From positions 124,001 to 188,000 of the forward strand of contig NZ_PZJH01000003.1 of assembly GCF_003259695.1 (NCBI RefSeq): 64,000 bases of DNA. Reading direction: 5' to 3'. A program made the position numbers and the translations under genes. This DNA comes from Macrococcus epidermidis. Its GTDB lineage: Bacteria; Bacillota; Bacilli; Staphylococcales; Staphylococcaceae. Below are positions 44,568 through 52,658 of the stretch, one piece after another (within the stretch, counting starts at the first letter, position 1; every line of letters begins with the position of its first letter). The notes beneath the pieces are model-generated. The model was given only the letters and a program-made list of their open reading frames with translations. It had not been told where the DNA came from and did not search any database.

Positions 44568-45176
44568 TTAGTTTTTCTTTCTGCGATAGAGCCAGATAAT
44601 GCCCCCGATAATGATAACCGCCATTAAAATATAAAACACATTAGAATAAAGGTCGAAATAGTGGAGTACAACTTCCCAGTTCTGACCTAACACCATACCA
44701 AGATATATTAAGACTGCATTCCAGATGAGTGTCCCGACTGTCGTATACAAAACGAATGGAACGATAGACATTTGACTCAAACCAGCAGGGATGGAAATTA
44801 AACTGCGAATCAAAGGAACAAATCGGCATAAAAATACTGCGGTATAGCCGTATTTGTGAAACCATTTATTTGCACTGTGTAAATCATGAATATCAAGTCG
44901 CAATATAAAGCCGTATTTATCTACAATTTTTTCAATTCTTCTAAGACCAAGTATATGTCCGGCATAATAAAGAATAATAGCTCCGATTACTGCTCCAAGT
45001 GTTGAAGCGATGAGCATTCCTATGAATGTGAGTTTTGGAGACTGGTCAACCATAAAACCGCCAAATGTTAGAATTACTTCTGATGGGATAGGAGGAAAAA
45101 CATTTTCAAGTAATATTAAAAAAAATACACCAAAGTATCCGAACTGTTCCATAACTTTCATAATCCATTCCTGCAT
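44568..45176 (-). CDS. DedA-family membrane protein
   Basis: A 202-residue DedA (VTT/SNARE-associated) protein with five to six helices. ENVFPPIPSEVILTFGG, LGAVIGAIILYYAGHILG and FLCRFVPLIRSLISIPAGLSQM are the conserved family blocks, with the acidic and Arg residues needed for function. DedA proteins act as flippases of undecaprenyl phosphate or phospholipids in some bacteria. The start is ATG with GGAGTGACGATAT upstream. Divergent from the PH-like gene; the 170-base gap between them contains a Fur-type box. Confidence 0.92.
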   Translation of the reverse strand: MQEWIMKVMEQFGYFGVFFLILLENVFPPIPSEVILTFGGFMVDQSPKLTFIGMLIASTLGAVIGAIILYYAGHILGLRRIEKIVDKYGFILRLDIHDLHSANKWFHKYGYTAVFLCRFVPLIRSLISIPAGLSQMSIVPFVLYTTVGTLIWNAVLIYLGMVLGQNWEVVLHYFDLYSNVFYILMAVIIIGGIIWLYRRKKN

Positions 45177-45281
45177 ATCGTCACTCCAATAGTTTTAGTA
45201 AATACTATTTTAACGTAATGTAATATATAAATTCAAAATATATGATAATTTTAAGCATAGTATTTAGATTTTTATTACAAT

Positions 45282-45296
45282 TCATAATGATTATCA
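45282..45296. promoter_or_regulatory. Fur-type operator
   Basis: TCATAATGATTATCA matches the 7-1-7 Fur consensus TGATAATNATTATCA at all but one position. It lies 53 bases upstream of the PH-like gene and about 105 bases from the divergent dedA start. Confidence 0.65.
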
Positions 45297-45348
45297 GGGG
45301 CTTTAAAGGGTATAAACAAATAAATGAAGAACTTTTAGGAGTGACATG

Positions 45349-45708
45349 ATGAACAAGTTTAGACAAATTACAGCATCTGAATTATTCCCAAATGAACTAT
45401 TAGGACCAGAGATTTATGGGACTGTGCATTTTCAAGTCGGAGAGACATCTGAATTTAGTGGTGCATATATTACAACGAATGAAAGATTATTTATGAATGT
45501 CGATATGGGTGAGAAAGTTTATGAGCGTGTTGTAGGTTATAATGAAATGAATGATGCATCTATAACTGATGAAGGTGTGTTATTAGATTTTCATATGGGT
45601 GGTATCCCGATGACGAATATTACAAAAGGTGATGCACAGGAATTTGTGGACTTTGTAAACCAGCAAATTGAAAAAGTAAAAGAAAGACAGGATAACGTTT
45701 CAGAATAA
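45349..45708 (+). CDS. Small protein, possible PH-like domain
   Basis: A cytoplasmic 119-residue protein. It alternates short strands (IYGTVHFQVGETSEFSGAYITTNERLFMNVDMG…VVGYNEMNDASITDEGVLLDFHMGG) and ends in a helix (GDAQEFVDFVNQQIEKVKERQ), the order of a bacterial PH-like domain. No catalytic motif. The start at 45349 is 7 bases after AGGAG; ATG 45346 is equally in frame. A Fur-type box is just upstream, so iron control is possible. The function is unknown. Confidence 0.72.
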   Translation: MNKFRQITASELFPNELLGPEIYGTVHFQVGETSEFSGAYITTNERLFMNVDMGEKVYERVVGYNEMNDASITDEGVLLDFHMGGIPMTNITKGDAQEFVDFVNQQIEKVKERQDNVSE

Positions 45709-45713
45709 TAGTT

Positions 45714-45750
45714 TAAAAGACCTTGATACATTTGTATCAAGGTGCTTTTA
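45714..45750. terminator. Bidirectional terminator, PH-like gene and deoD
   Basis: CCTTGATACA (45721-45730) and TGTATCAAGG (45733-45742) form a 10-bp stem with T-rich flanks on both strands. Confidence 0.8.
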
Positions 45751-45787
45751 GTATAAAGAAAAAAGTATTTAAGAATATGTTTAAAGA

Positions 45788-46504
45788 TTATTCTACGATT
45801 TCTAAAGCAATTTCCATCATTTTTGTGAATGAAGTTTGACGTTCTTCGGGTGTAGTTTCTTCATGTGTTAATAAGTGATCACTTACTGTAAATATTCCTA
45901 ATGCCTTCACATCTCCGCCAGCGTAAGCTGCATTCATATAAAGACCAGCAGATTCCATTTCAACAGCTAAAATACCCATTGAACGCCATTTATCAGTAGC
46001 TTCTTTGTTAGCATTGTAGAAAATATCTGATGATAATACGTTACCAACGTGGTTTGGAACACCTTTTTTATCAGCTAATTTTTTCGCACGCGCTAATAAA
46101 CTGTAATCAGCGATTGGCGCAAAGTGTCCTGGCAACCCATATTGTGCTACATAATTTGAATCAGTTGATGCACCTTGAGCGATGATTACATCATATACAT
46201 TAATACCTTCCTGCATTGCGCCACATGAACCTACGCGAATTAAGTTTTTAACACCGAAAGTATGAATTAATTCATATGAATAGATACCGATTGATGGGAT
46301 TCCCATTCCTGTCCCCATCACTGAAATCTTTTTCCCTTTATAAGTTCCTGTATAACCAAACATATTACGCACTTCATTAAATTGAACAACATCTTCTAAA
46401 TATGTTTCAGCGATAAACTTTGCGCGTAAAGGATCTCCTGGTAAAAGAATAGTTTCTGCGATTGGATTGTTTTCCGGTTTAATATGTGGTGTTGATTTAG
46501 ACAT
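45788..46504 (-). CDS. deoD: Purine nucleoside phosphorylase, DeoD type
   Basis: Hexameric purine nucleoside phosphorylase, 238 residues, splitting purine nucleosides with phosphate for salvage. TILLPGDPLRAKFIAETYL near the N-terminus (phosphate-binding Gly-Asp-Pro), VGSCGAMQ, and AVEMESAGLYMNAA (ribose-contacting Met-Glu) are diagnostic. AAGGAGA precedes the ATG. It is a single-gene unit. Confidence 0.95.
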   Translation of the reverse strand: MSKSTPHIKPENNPIAETILLPGDPLRAKFIAETYLEDVVQFNEVRNMFGYTGTYKGKKISVMGTGMGIPSIGIYSYELIHTFGVKNLIRVGSCGAMQEGINVYDVIIAQGASTDSNYVAQYGLPGHFAPIADYSLLARAKKLADKKGVPNHVGNVLSSDIFYNANKEATDKWRSMGILAVEMESAGLYMNAAYAGGDVKALGIFTVSDHLLTHEETTPEERQTSFTKMMEIALEIVE

Positions 46505-46539
46505 AATGTAAGTCTCCTTTAATATATAGTATTAACTTT

Positions 46540-46568
46540 AGTCTACAGAGTAATAGATTTTATTTCAA
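46540..46568 (-). promoter_or_regulatory. deoD promoter
   Basis: On the minus strand TTGAAA (46563-46568) and TAGACT (46540-46545) are 17 bases apart, about 35 bases upstream of the deoD start codon. Confidence 0.5.
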
Positions 46569-46649
46569 GTCGCAGCGTGATAATAAAAGTAATATAAAGT
46601 AATTATGGTATAAAAACTAATTTTTAACTATAGATTTTATGAATAGAAC

Positions 46650-46683
46650 TATAATAAAAATTGTTTTGTGAATATATTCACAA
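46650..46683 (+). promoter_or_regulatory. Promoter -10 and perfect Rex box upstream of the PTS IIC-ddh operon
   Basis: TTGTGAATATATTCACAA (46666-46683) is a perfect match to the Rex consensus TTGTGAANNNNTTCACAA. TATAAT (46650-46655) lies 10 bases upstream with no clear -35, so the box would cover the transcription start. Rex represses fermentation genes until NADH rises, fitting a D-lactate dehydrogenase operon. Confidence 0.85.
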
Positions 46684-46769
46684 GATGATATATTAATGGC
46701 GTAGGAGATATTAAAAATATTGATTATGAAACAATAAATATAAAATGAAAGAATGGGGAGGTCATTTTC

Positions 46770-47828
46770 ATGACAGAAGTTCAGCAAAAACTCACAGCTA
46801 GATCGTTTTTATTCAAAGTTTTAAATGGTGTTGCGTTAGGAATCGTGGTTGGTTTAATTCCAAATGCAATTCTAGGGGAATTATTTAAGTATTTAATGCA
46901 GTTTCATCCGTTTTTCGGCACATTGTTAAATGTAGTTGTTGGTATTCAGTTTACAGTCCCTGTAATTGTGGGTGTACTGATTGCGATGCAGTTTAAATTA
47001 AATCCATTACAAACTGTAATTGTCGGAACAGCAGCATTCGTTGGTAGTGGTGCTGCAGTATTCCAGGATAAAGCGTGGATGTTAGTAGGTATAGGTGACT
47101 TAATCAATACGATGTTAACAGCATCAATTTCAGTCTTAATTATTTTATGGATTAAAGATAGATTAGGTTCATTAAATATCATCTTATTACCGATTATCGC
47201 CGGTGGATTAGCAGGACTCATCGGTATATTATCATTGCCATATGTTAAATTAATTACAAGTACTTTAGGACAGTTGGTCAATAGTTTTACAAATCTACAA
47301 CCTGTATTAATGTGTGTGCTTATCGCTATTGTATTCAGTATTTTAATCATTTCTCCAATATCTACAGTTGCGATTGCTATGGCTATAGGTATTTCAGGTA
47401 TGGCGTCAGGTGCAGCGAATTTAGGTGTAGCAGCTGCAGCTACAATGCTTGTTATTGGCTCTCTTAAAGTAAATAAATCTGGTATTACATTAGCGATATT
47501 AATGGGTGCGATGAAAATGATGATGCCAAACTTAATTAAATATCCAATCATCATTTTACCGATTGCAGTTACAGCTGCGATGAGTGGATTGGCTGGTGCC
47601 ATTTTCATTATTCAGGGCACTCCGGCTTCAGCAGGATTTGGTTACTCTGGATTAGTTGGTCCGATTAATGCATTGAAGTTTATGGATGGAAATATAGGAT
47701 TAAATTTAGGTATACTTGCATTAGCTTATATTGTAATTCCTGTTATTACAGGATTAATCGTGAATACTTTATGCCTTAAATTTAAAATATATAGTCCTGA
47801 AGTGTTCAAATTCCAATCTGGAGAATAG
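46770..47828 (+). CDS. PTS-type membrane protein, EIIC family 2
   Basis: A 352-residue protein with about ten helices, of the PTS_IIC_2 family. MTEVQQKLTARSFLFKVLNGVALGIVVGLIPNAILGE, VGIQFTVPVIVGVLIAMQF and ILISPISTVAIAMAIGISGMASGAANLG are typical. No EIIA or EIIB domain is present or adjacent, so sugar phosphotransfer is doubtful; these orphan EIIC proteins have unknown substrates. GGGAGG precedes the ATG. It is separated from the D-lactate dehydrogenase by 15 bases, so both are under the Rex box. Confidence 0.83.
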   Translation: MTEVQQKLTARSFLFKVLNGVALGIVVGLIPNAILGELFKYLMQFHPFFGTLLNVVVGIQFTVPVIVGVLIAMQFKLNPLQTVIVGTAAFVGSGAAVFQDKAWMLVGIGDLINTMLTASISVLIILWIKDRLGSLNIILLPIIAGGLAGLIGILSLPYVKLITSTLGQLVNSFTNLQPVLMCVLIAIVFSILIISPISTVAIAMAIGISGMASGAANLGVAAAATMLVIGSLKVNKSGITLAILMGAMKMMMPNLIKYPIIILPIAVTAAMSGLAGAIFIIQGTPASAGFGYSGLVGPINALKFMDGNIGLNLGILALAYIVIPVITGLIVNTLCLKFKIYSPEVFKFQSGE

Positions 47829-47843
47829 GGAGTGGATTGATGC

Positions 47844-48836
47844 ATGAAAATATTAATGTATGGTACTAGAGAAGATGAAAAAGAAGCAGCCTTAGCATGG
47901 GCACAAAAAGAAAATGTTAAAGTAACTTTTAATGATGGCCCATTAACAATGGAAACGGTAGATTTATTAGATGGTTACGATGCTGTGACAACGAGTCAGA
48001 CAGCGCAATTTGATGATAGATTATATGAAATAGTAGCAAATAAAGGGATTAAACAAATTGCACAACGTTCAGCAGGTTTCGATATGTTTGATTTAGATTT
48101 AGCCACACAACATGGATTAATCATTTCGAATGTACCAAGCTATTCACCCAATGCAATTGCTGAATATGCAGTAACCGCAGCGATGAATATTATCAGAAAT
48201 ACTGAAAAGATCCAGCGTAAAGTAAGAGAGCATGACTTTACATGGAATAAAACGATTATTAGTAAAGAAATGCGTTCAATGACGGTGGCAATTATCGGTA
48301 CAGGTCGAATTGGTAGTATTACAGGACGAATTCTTAATGGTTTTGGAGCGAAGGTGATTGGTTATGATCTGTATCCAAATGAAGATGCTAAAGCATTTTT
48401 AACATATACAGATACTTTGGAAGAAGTGGTACGTCAGGCAGATTTAATTTCTATTCATATGCCACTTACAAAAGATAATACTTATATGTTCAACGCAGAT
48501 TTATTCGCTAAAATGAAAGACGGAGTCTATATCGTCAATACTGCACGTGGTGGTATTGTCGATACTAAAGCGTTACTTGATGCATTAAATTCAGGCAAAG
48601 TGGCAGCTGCTGCATTAGATACTTATGAAAATGAAGCGCCATACTTCCCAAAAGATTTCAGAGATAAAGAAATTGAAGATAAAGTATTGTTGGAGTTAAT
48701 CGCACGTGAAGATGTACAAGTATCGCAGCATATTGCATTCTATACTGAAACAGCAGTTATGAATCTAGTTGAAGGTGGTTTAAATTCAGCGAAAGAAGTT
48801 GTAGAAACCGGCAGCTGTGAGAATAGGGTAAATTAA
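47844..48836 (+). CDS. ddh: D-lactate dehydrogenase (D-2-hydroxyacid dehydrogenase)
   Basis: NAD-dependent 2-hydroxyacid dehydrogenase of 330 residues that reduces pyruvate to D-lactate during fermentation. QRSAGFDMFDLDLA gives the substrate-binding segment, VAIIGTGRIGSITGRI the NAD-binding loop, NTARGG the catalytic Arg region, and SQHIAFYTETAVMN the catalytic His. Length and motifs fit the LdhA/Ddh branch. GGGAGTGG lies 8 bases before the ATG. A perfect bidirectional terminator follows. Co-transcription with the PTS-like gene and the Rex box support an anaerobic role. Confidence 0.92.
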   Translation: MKILMYGTREDEKEAALAWAQKENVKVTFNDGPLTMETVDLLDGYDAVTTSQTAQFDDRLYEIVANKGIKQIAQRSAGFDMFDLDLATQHGLIISNVPSYSPNAIAEYAVTAAMNIIRNTEKIQRKVREHDFTWNKTIISKEMRSMTVAIIGTGRIGSITGRILNGFGAKVIGYDLYPNEDAKAFLTYTDTLEEVVRQADLISIHMPLTKDNTYMFNADLFAKMKDGVYIVNTARGGIVDTKALLDALNSGKVAAAALDTYENEAPYFPKDFRDKEIEDKVLLELIAREDVQVSQHIAFYTETAVMNLVEGGLNSAKEVVETGSCENRVN

Positions 48837-48843
48837 GATAATT

Positions 48844-48882
48844 AAAAAATGAAAGAGACAAATTTGTCTCTTTCATTTTTTT
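48844..48882. terminator. Bidirectional terminator between ddh and modB
   Basis: AAAAAATGAAAGAGACAAA pairs completely with TTTGTCTCTTTCATTTTTT, giving T-runs on both strands. Confidence 0.93.
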
Positions 48883-48935
48883 GAATTTTTATGATTTATA
48901 TGTTAAAGTACTGTCAATATTTCTTAAGAGAAAAG

Positions 48936-49607
48936 CTATCTTCTAAGTAACTGTGTGGTCATCATCAACAGGAAAGAAAGTATGATCATAATTGCAACCC
49001 ATCCCCAGGCAAGTGTCATATCATTATTATCAATAGCGACATAGATTGCTGTTGGCATTGTTTCGGTGATGCCTGGAATATTACCTGCAAATATAAGCGT
49101 GGCTCCAAATTCACCGATTGCTCTGGCAAAGGATAATAATATGCCGGTCAGTAAAGCAGGCTTAGCAAGCGGTAAGATGATATTTGAGTAAATCTGTCTT
49201 TTTCTTGCGCCGTCTACAACTGCAGCATTGATGATTGTTTGAGGTACTTGTTCGATTCCAATTTTAAGTGACTGATACATGAGTGGCAGTGCGACGAGTG
49301 TTGATGCAAGAATAGCAGCATATATTGTAAATATTATTGGCTGATTGAAGAGTTGTTCGATGAAACTTCCTATTATACTTTTCTTTCCAAATATTATTAA
49401 TAATATAAACCCGACGACTGTGGGAGGTAAAACCATAGGTAACATTATGAGAGATTCTAAAATAGATTTCCCTGGAAATGATCTGGTGCCTATAAAATAA
49501 TGCAGCGATATACCGATGATAAGACTAAGGAATGTTGCAACTGTAGCGACTTTTAAAGAAATGAGAATTGGCGATAAAAATGTATCGCTAGTAATAAGTT
49601 GTTGCAT
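48936..49607 (-). CDS. modB: Molybdate ABC transporter permease
   Basis: Membrane subunit of a molybdate importer, 223 residues, five helices. The ATPase-coupling EAA-type loop NAAVVDGARKRQIYSNIILPLAKPALLTG and the ModB signature FARAIGEFGATLIFAGN are present. GGAGGG precedes the ATG. It is isolated: no modC follows and no modA precedes it. The ModA-like lipoprotein is 41 kb away at 7270. A modC must lie outside the window or another ATPase must serve. Confidence 0.92.
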   Translation of the reverse strand: MQQLITSDTFLSPILISLKVATVATFLSLIIGISLHYFIGTRSFPGKSILESLIMLPMVLPPTVVGFILLIIFGKKSIIGSFIEQLFNQPIIFTIYAAILASTLVALPLMYQSLKIGIEQVPQTIINAAVVDGARKRQIYSNIILPLAKPALLTGILLSFARAIGEFGATLIFAGNIPGITETMPTAIYVAIDNNDMTLAWGWVAIMIILSFLLMMTTQLLRR

Positions 49608-49701
49608 TGCTACCCTCCTTATCTTTTCTTCCGGTTAAAGATTTAAGCTTATTATAGCACTATATATGTTTCATGATAATAACACGATGGAGGGTAAATA
49701 T

Positions 49702-50658
49702 ATGAATAGTAAAATTGGAATAGTAGGTTTAGGACATGTAGGCTCACAAGTATTAACAGAAGTCATTCAACTCGGAATATTTCGCGAAATTGTAGGCATT
49801 GATATTATTGAACATCTTTCTGACGGAGAAGCACTAGACCATCAACATACCCGTTCATTATATAGTACAAATAATGTGAATATAAAAGGTGGCAGCATTA
49901 CAGATTTAAACGATGCAGATGTGATTATTATTGCAGCTGGAGAAAGTATTCAACAAGGATCAGAAGCACCAGATCGAACGCTATTAACTGAAGCAAGTAC
50001 ACGCGTTATCCGTGATGTTATGGGGCAAATTACTAAAGTTACAAAAGATGCGATTGTTATCATCATTACAAATCCGCTTGATACAATACTGTATATTGCT
50101 CAGACTGAGTTTGATTATCCAAAAGAAAAAATCTTTGGGACAGGTACAACTTTAGATTCAGCAAGGCTACGCAGTGTAATTGGTGATTATTATAATGTCG
50201 ATGCTAAAAGCGTGCAGGCCAATATGTTAGGTGAACATGGAATGACTGCTTTTCCTGCTTTTTCTAAGATTACGATTGATGGTATTCCAATAAGTGAATA
50301 TACACAAATCGTAGGCAAAGAATTAATAAATGAAGATGAAATAAAGGATTACGTTGTGCAGGTAGCGAATGATGTACTTAACTATAAAGGGTACACGAAT
50401 GCAGGAATTGCAAAAGTAGCTGCAACGTTAGCAAAAGCAGTAATTCTTGATGAAAGAAGTGTATTTCCGGTTTGTACAGTAATTGACAAAGAATATGGTT
50501 ACAGTGGAGATGTCGCCTTCAGTATACCATCAATAATAGGTAAAGATGGTGTGGTACAAAAGTTAGAAGTTGTGTTAAATGAAAAAGAATTAAAATTACT
50601 GCATGATTCTGCTTCATATATTAAAGAAATTATTGCAAAAGCACAAAAAGTGAAATAG
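49702..50658 (+). CDS. L-2-hydroxyacid (L-lactate type) dehydrogenase
   Basis: NAD-dependent enzyme of the lactate/malate dehydrogenase family, 318 residues. GIVGLGHVGSQVLTE binds NAD, GTGTTLDSARLR holds the substrate Arg, and GEHGMTAFPAFS the catalytic His. Two points differ from ordinary L-LDH: the mobile loop reads IQQGSEAPDRTLL instead of QKPGETRLDLV, and the Asp after GEHG is Met. Both resemble L-2-hydroxyisocaproate dehydrogenase, so the substrate may be a larger 2-oxo acid rather than pyruvate. GGAGGG lies 7 bases before ATG 49702. Confidence 0.85.
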   Translation: MNSKIGIVGLGHVGSQVLTEVIQLGIFREIVGIDIIEHLSDGEALDHQHTRSLYSTNNVNIKGGSITDLNDADVIIIAAGESIQQGSEAPDRTLLTEASTRVIRDVMGQITKVTKDAIVIIITNPLDTILYIAQTEFDYPKEKIFGTGTTLDSARLRSVIGDYYNVDAKSVQANMLGEHGMTAFPAFSKITIDGIPISEYTQIVGKELINEDEIKDYVVQVANDVLNYKGYTNAGIAKVAATLAKAVILDERSVFPVCTVIDKEYGYSGDVAFSIPSIIGKDGVVQKLEVVLNEKELKLLHDSASYIKEIIAKAQKVK

Positions 50659-50674
50659 CCATTAATACATTATT

Positions 50675-50699
50675 GGAGAGACGAAAGTCTCTCTTTTTG
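50675..50699 (+). terminator. Terminator of the L-LDH-type gene
   Basis: GAGAGAC and GTCTCTC form a 7-bp stem with a GAAA loop followed by T. Confidence 0.88.
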
Positions 50700-50773
50700 T
50701 GTGAACAATATATTTGATTATTCATGGAATTTGCTATTTAATTACAGATAAGAAGAGACAGGCGGCGATGATA

Positions 50774-51373
50774 ATGAATAGATTAATACTTAATATTAAA
50801 CCGAAGACACAGTGGTTTCCTCATTTTTATCTATTAGGATGTGAAGCAGTAGCAGTGTCGATGGGATTAAGATACAAAGGTGTTAAATTATCTGCAAGAA
50901 AGATTTTAGCTGAAATTCCGAAACATAAAACAAATCCTTTTAAAGGCTATGTTGGACCGAAACGCATCATCAAAACGGACCGGCATCAAACTGTCTTTCC
51001 GAACGTGATGGTGGATTATTTAAAACCTTATTATACAGCGCAAGATAGTACGGGAAAATCAATGGCAGAATTAGAACAAGCAATTTTGAATAATCACTCT
51101 GTCGTACTTTATGCCACACATTTTAAAGTTGAGCCCATTTTGAGAGAATTTAAAGTTGAAGGACGAATGCTGGAATTCGTATCTAATATACATATTACGT
51201 TACTTGTAGGTATGGATGATAAATACTATTATATGATTGATCCATTATGGGCAAAATTTGGATGGATTAAACTTCCGGCACTTTTTCCGATGAAGCAACA
51301 ATTAATAAAAGTGAAAAGAAAGACATTAGAGAAAAGATACGAGAATGCAGGCCGAATGAGTATTATTATTTGA
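50774..51373 (+). CDS. C39-like peptidase family protein
   Basis: A 199-residue protein of the peptidase C39-like superfamily. The presumed catalytic Cys is in YLLGCEAVAVSMGLRYKG, the His in NIHITLLVGMDDKYYYMIDPLW, and the Asp of the triad follows in that segment. No signal peptide or ABC domain is fused, unlike bacteriocin-exporter peptidases. The substrate is unknown. I chose ATG 50774 because AGGCGG ends 8 bases upstream; ATG 50768 is in frame but too close. It overlaps the region of the acyl-CoA dehydrogenase ribosome-binding site, so the two are coupled. Confidence 0.75.
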   Translation: MNRLILNIKPKTQWFPHFYLLGCEAVAVSMGLRYKGVKLSARKILAEIPKHKTNPFKGYVGPKRIIKTDRHQTVFPNVMVDYLKPYYTAQDSTGKSMAELEQAILNNHSVVLYATHFKVEPILREFKVEGRMLEFVSNIHITLLVGMDDKYYYMIDPLWAKFGWIKLPALFPMKQQLIKVKRKTLEKRYENAGRMSIII

Positions 51374-51383
51374 GGTGAGTGAA

Positions 51384-52526
51384 GTGGAAGAAACATTGTT
51401 TTTAGAGACAGAATTAGAAAGAAAATGGCGTGATCTATTTCATCAGAATAAAGAATGGATTGAGAAGAGTGCACGAGATGCAGATTTTTATGCTGAACTC
51501 AATCATAAATTGATAGACTGGCTCATTGCACATGATTATCACAAATTAACACTTCCGGTAGAACATGGTGGTATGGGTGCTAATATTAAAGAACTGATTT
51601 ATATACAAGCGCAACTCGCACAGCTCGATGAATCAACGGCATTATCGATTGGATGGCATCTCGGTATTGTAGGTGAAGTGTTTGAAGGTGATTTATGGCC
51701 AGAAACAATGATAACTGAATTTATTGATGATATTCATAAAGGTGCCATAACGAATCGCATAGTGTCAGAAAGTGAAATGGGTAGTCCGACAAGAGGTGGT
51801 AAACCAAGTACGAATGCGCAACTCATCGATGATAAATATGTGATAAACGGTACGAAAACATTCGCCTCTATGAGTGAGCGACTTACACATTTTATTGTAG
51901 GTGCCTTTGATCCAGAACTTAAAGCGATGTGCTTTTATTATGTGCCGAGTCATTTAGAAGGTATTGAAATTGTGAATACTTGGGATATGGTGGGCATGCG
52001 GGCGACAGCGAGTCACGATATTATATTTAATAATGTTACGATACCAAAAAATTATTTGCTGGAAGTAAACCGCGAACGTCGACCGAATACATGGTTAATG
52101 CATATCCCTGCCATTTATCTCGGTATGGCAGAGCGCGCTGTAGATGAAGCGGTAAACTTCAGCATGCACTATCAACCCAATTCTATCGATACTTCTATTT
52201 CTGAAATTCCACATATTCAGGATAAAATAGCAAAAATGGAAATATTAAATATGCAATCACGTCACTTTATCTATCATGCATGTGATATGCATTTAGCAGG
52301 TAAAACAGATGGCTTAGGGGAAACATTTGGGCTCGCAAAATATATTGTCGTCAATAATGGACTACAAGTAATTGATTTGAGTATGCGTATTTTCGGTGCG
52401 AAAAGTTTAGAGCAAACACGTGTTATGGAACGATTATATCGCTCAATGCGTGCAGGTCTTCATAATCCACCGATGGATGATGCTGTAGAAAGAATGATAG
52501 TGAATAAAATATTGCGTAAAGCATAG
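51384..52526 (+). CDS. Acyl-CoA dehydrogenase family flavoprotein
   Basis: A 380-residue FAD enzyme with the three-domain acyl-CoA dehydrogenase order: an N-terminal helical domain, a middle beta domain (VSESEMGSPTRGGKPSTNAQLIDDKYVINGTKTFASMSE), and a C-terminal helical domain (QVIDLSMRIFGAKSLEQTRVMERLYRSMRAGLHNPPMDDAVERMI). The usual catalytic Glu region is not obvious, so this may be one of the non-fatty-acid branches. GTG 51384 lies after GAGGTGAG; a GTG at 51375 overlaps it. It partners the C39-like gene upstream. A terminator overlaps its stop. Confidence 0.85.
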   Translation: MEETLFLETELERKWRDLFHQNKEWIEKSARDADFYAELNHKLIDWLIAHDYHKLTLPVEHGGMGANIKELIYIQAQLAQLDESTALSIGWHLGIVGEVFEGDLWPETMITEFIDDIHKGAITNRIVSESEMGSPTRGGKPSTNAQLIDDKYVINGTKTFASMSERLTHFIVGAFDPELKAMCFYYVPSHLEGIEIVNTWDMVGMRATASHDIIFNNVTIPKNYLLEVNRERRPNTWLMHIPAIYLGMAERAVDEAVNFSMHYQPNSIDTSISEIPHIQDKIAKMEILNMQSRHFIYHACDMHLAGKTDGLGETFGLAKYIVVNNGLQVIDLSMRIFGAKSLEQTRVMERLYRSMRAGLHNPPMDDAVERMIVNKILRKA

Positions 52527-52555
52527 ACTTGGATGCCCAAGTCTATTCTTTTTGT
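52524..52555 (+). terminator. Terminator after the acyl-CoA dehydrogenase gene
   Basis: TAGACTTGG and CCAAGTCTA pair perfectly around ATGC, followed by a T-rich run. The stem includes the stop codon. Confidence 0.88.
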
Positions 52556-52589
52556 GTAAAATTGATATATTTTAATTTGAAAATAACAT

Positions 52590-52642
52590 TTGATTAATTT
52601 CTAAAAGCATTTATAATTAAATGGTATTGATAATCAATCTCA
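52590..52642 (+). promoter_or_regulatory. Promoter and Fur-type operator of the siderophore lipoprotein gene
   Basis: TTGATT (52590-52595) and TATAAT (52612-52617) are 16 bases apart. TGATAATCAATCTCA (52628-52642), just downstream of the start of transcription, matches 12 of the 14 defined Fur-box positions. Confidence 0.65.
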
Positions 52643-52658
52643 ATTAGGAGGATGGAAA

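Noticed and set aside
46946..47608. 220-codon open frame on the minus strand inside the EIIC gene
   Set aside because: It is antisense to a clear membrane protein gene, with a composition that mirrors it (Ile/Asn/Pro-rich), and has no ribosome-binding site.
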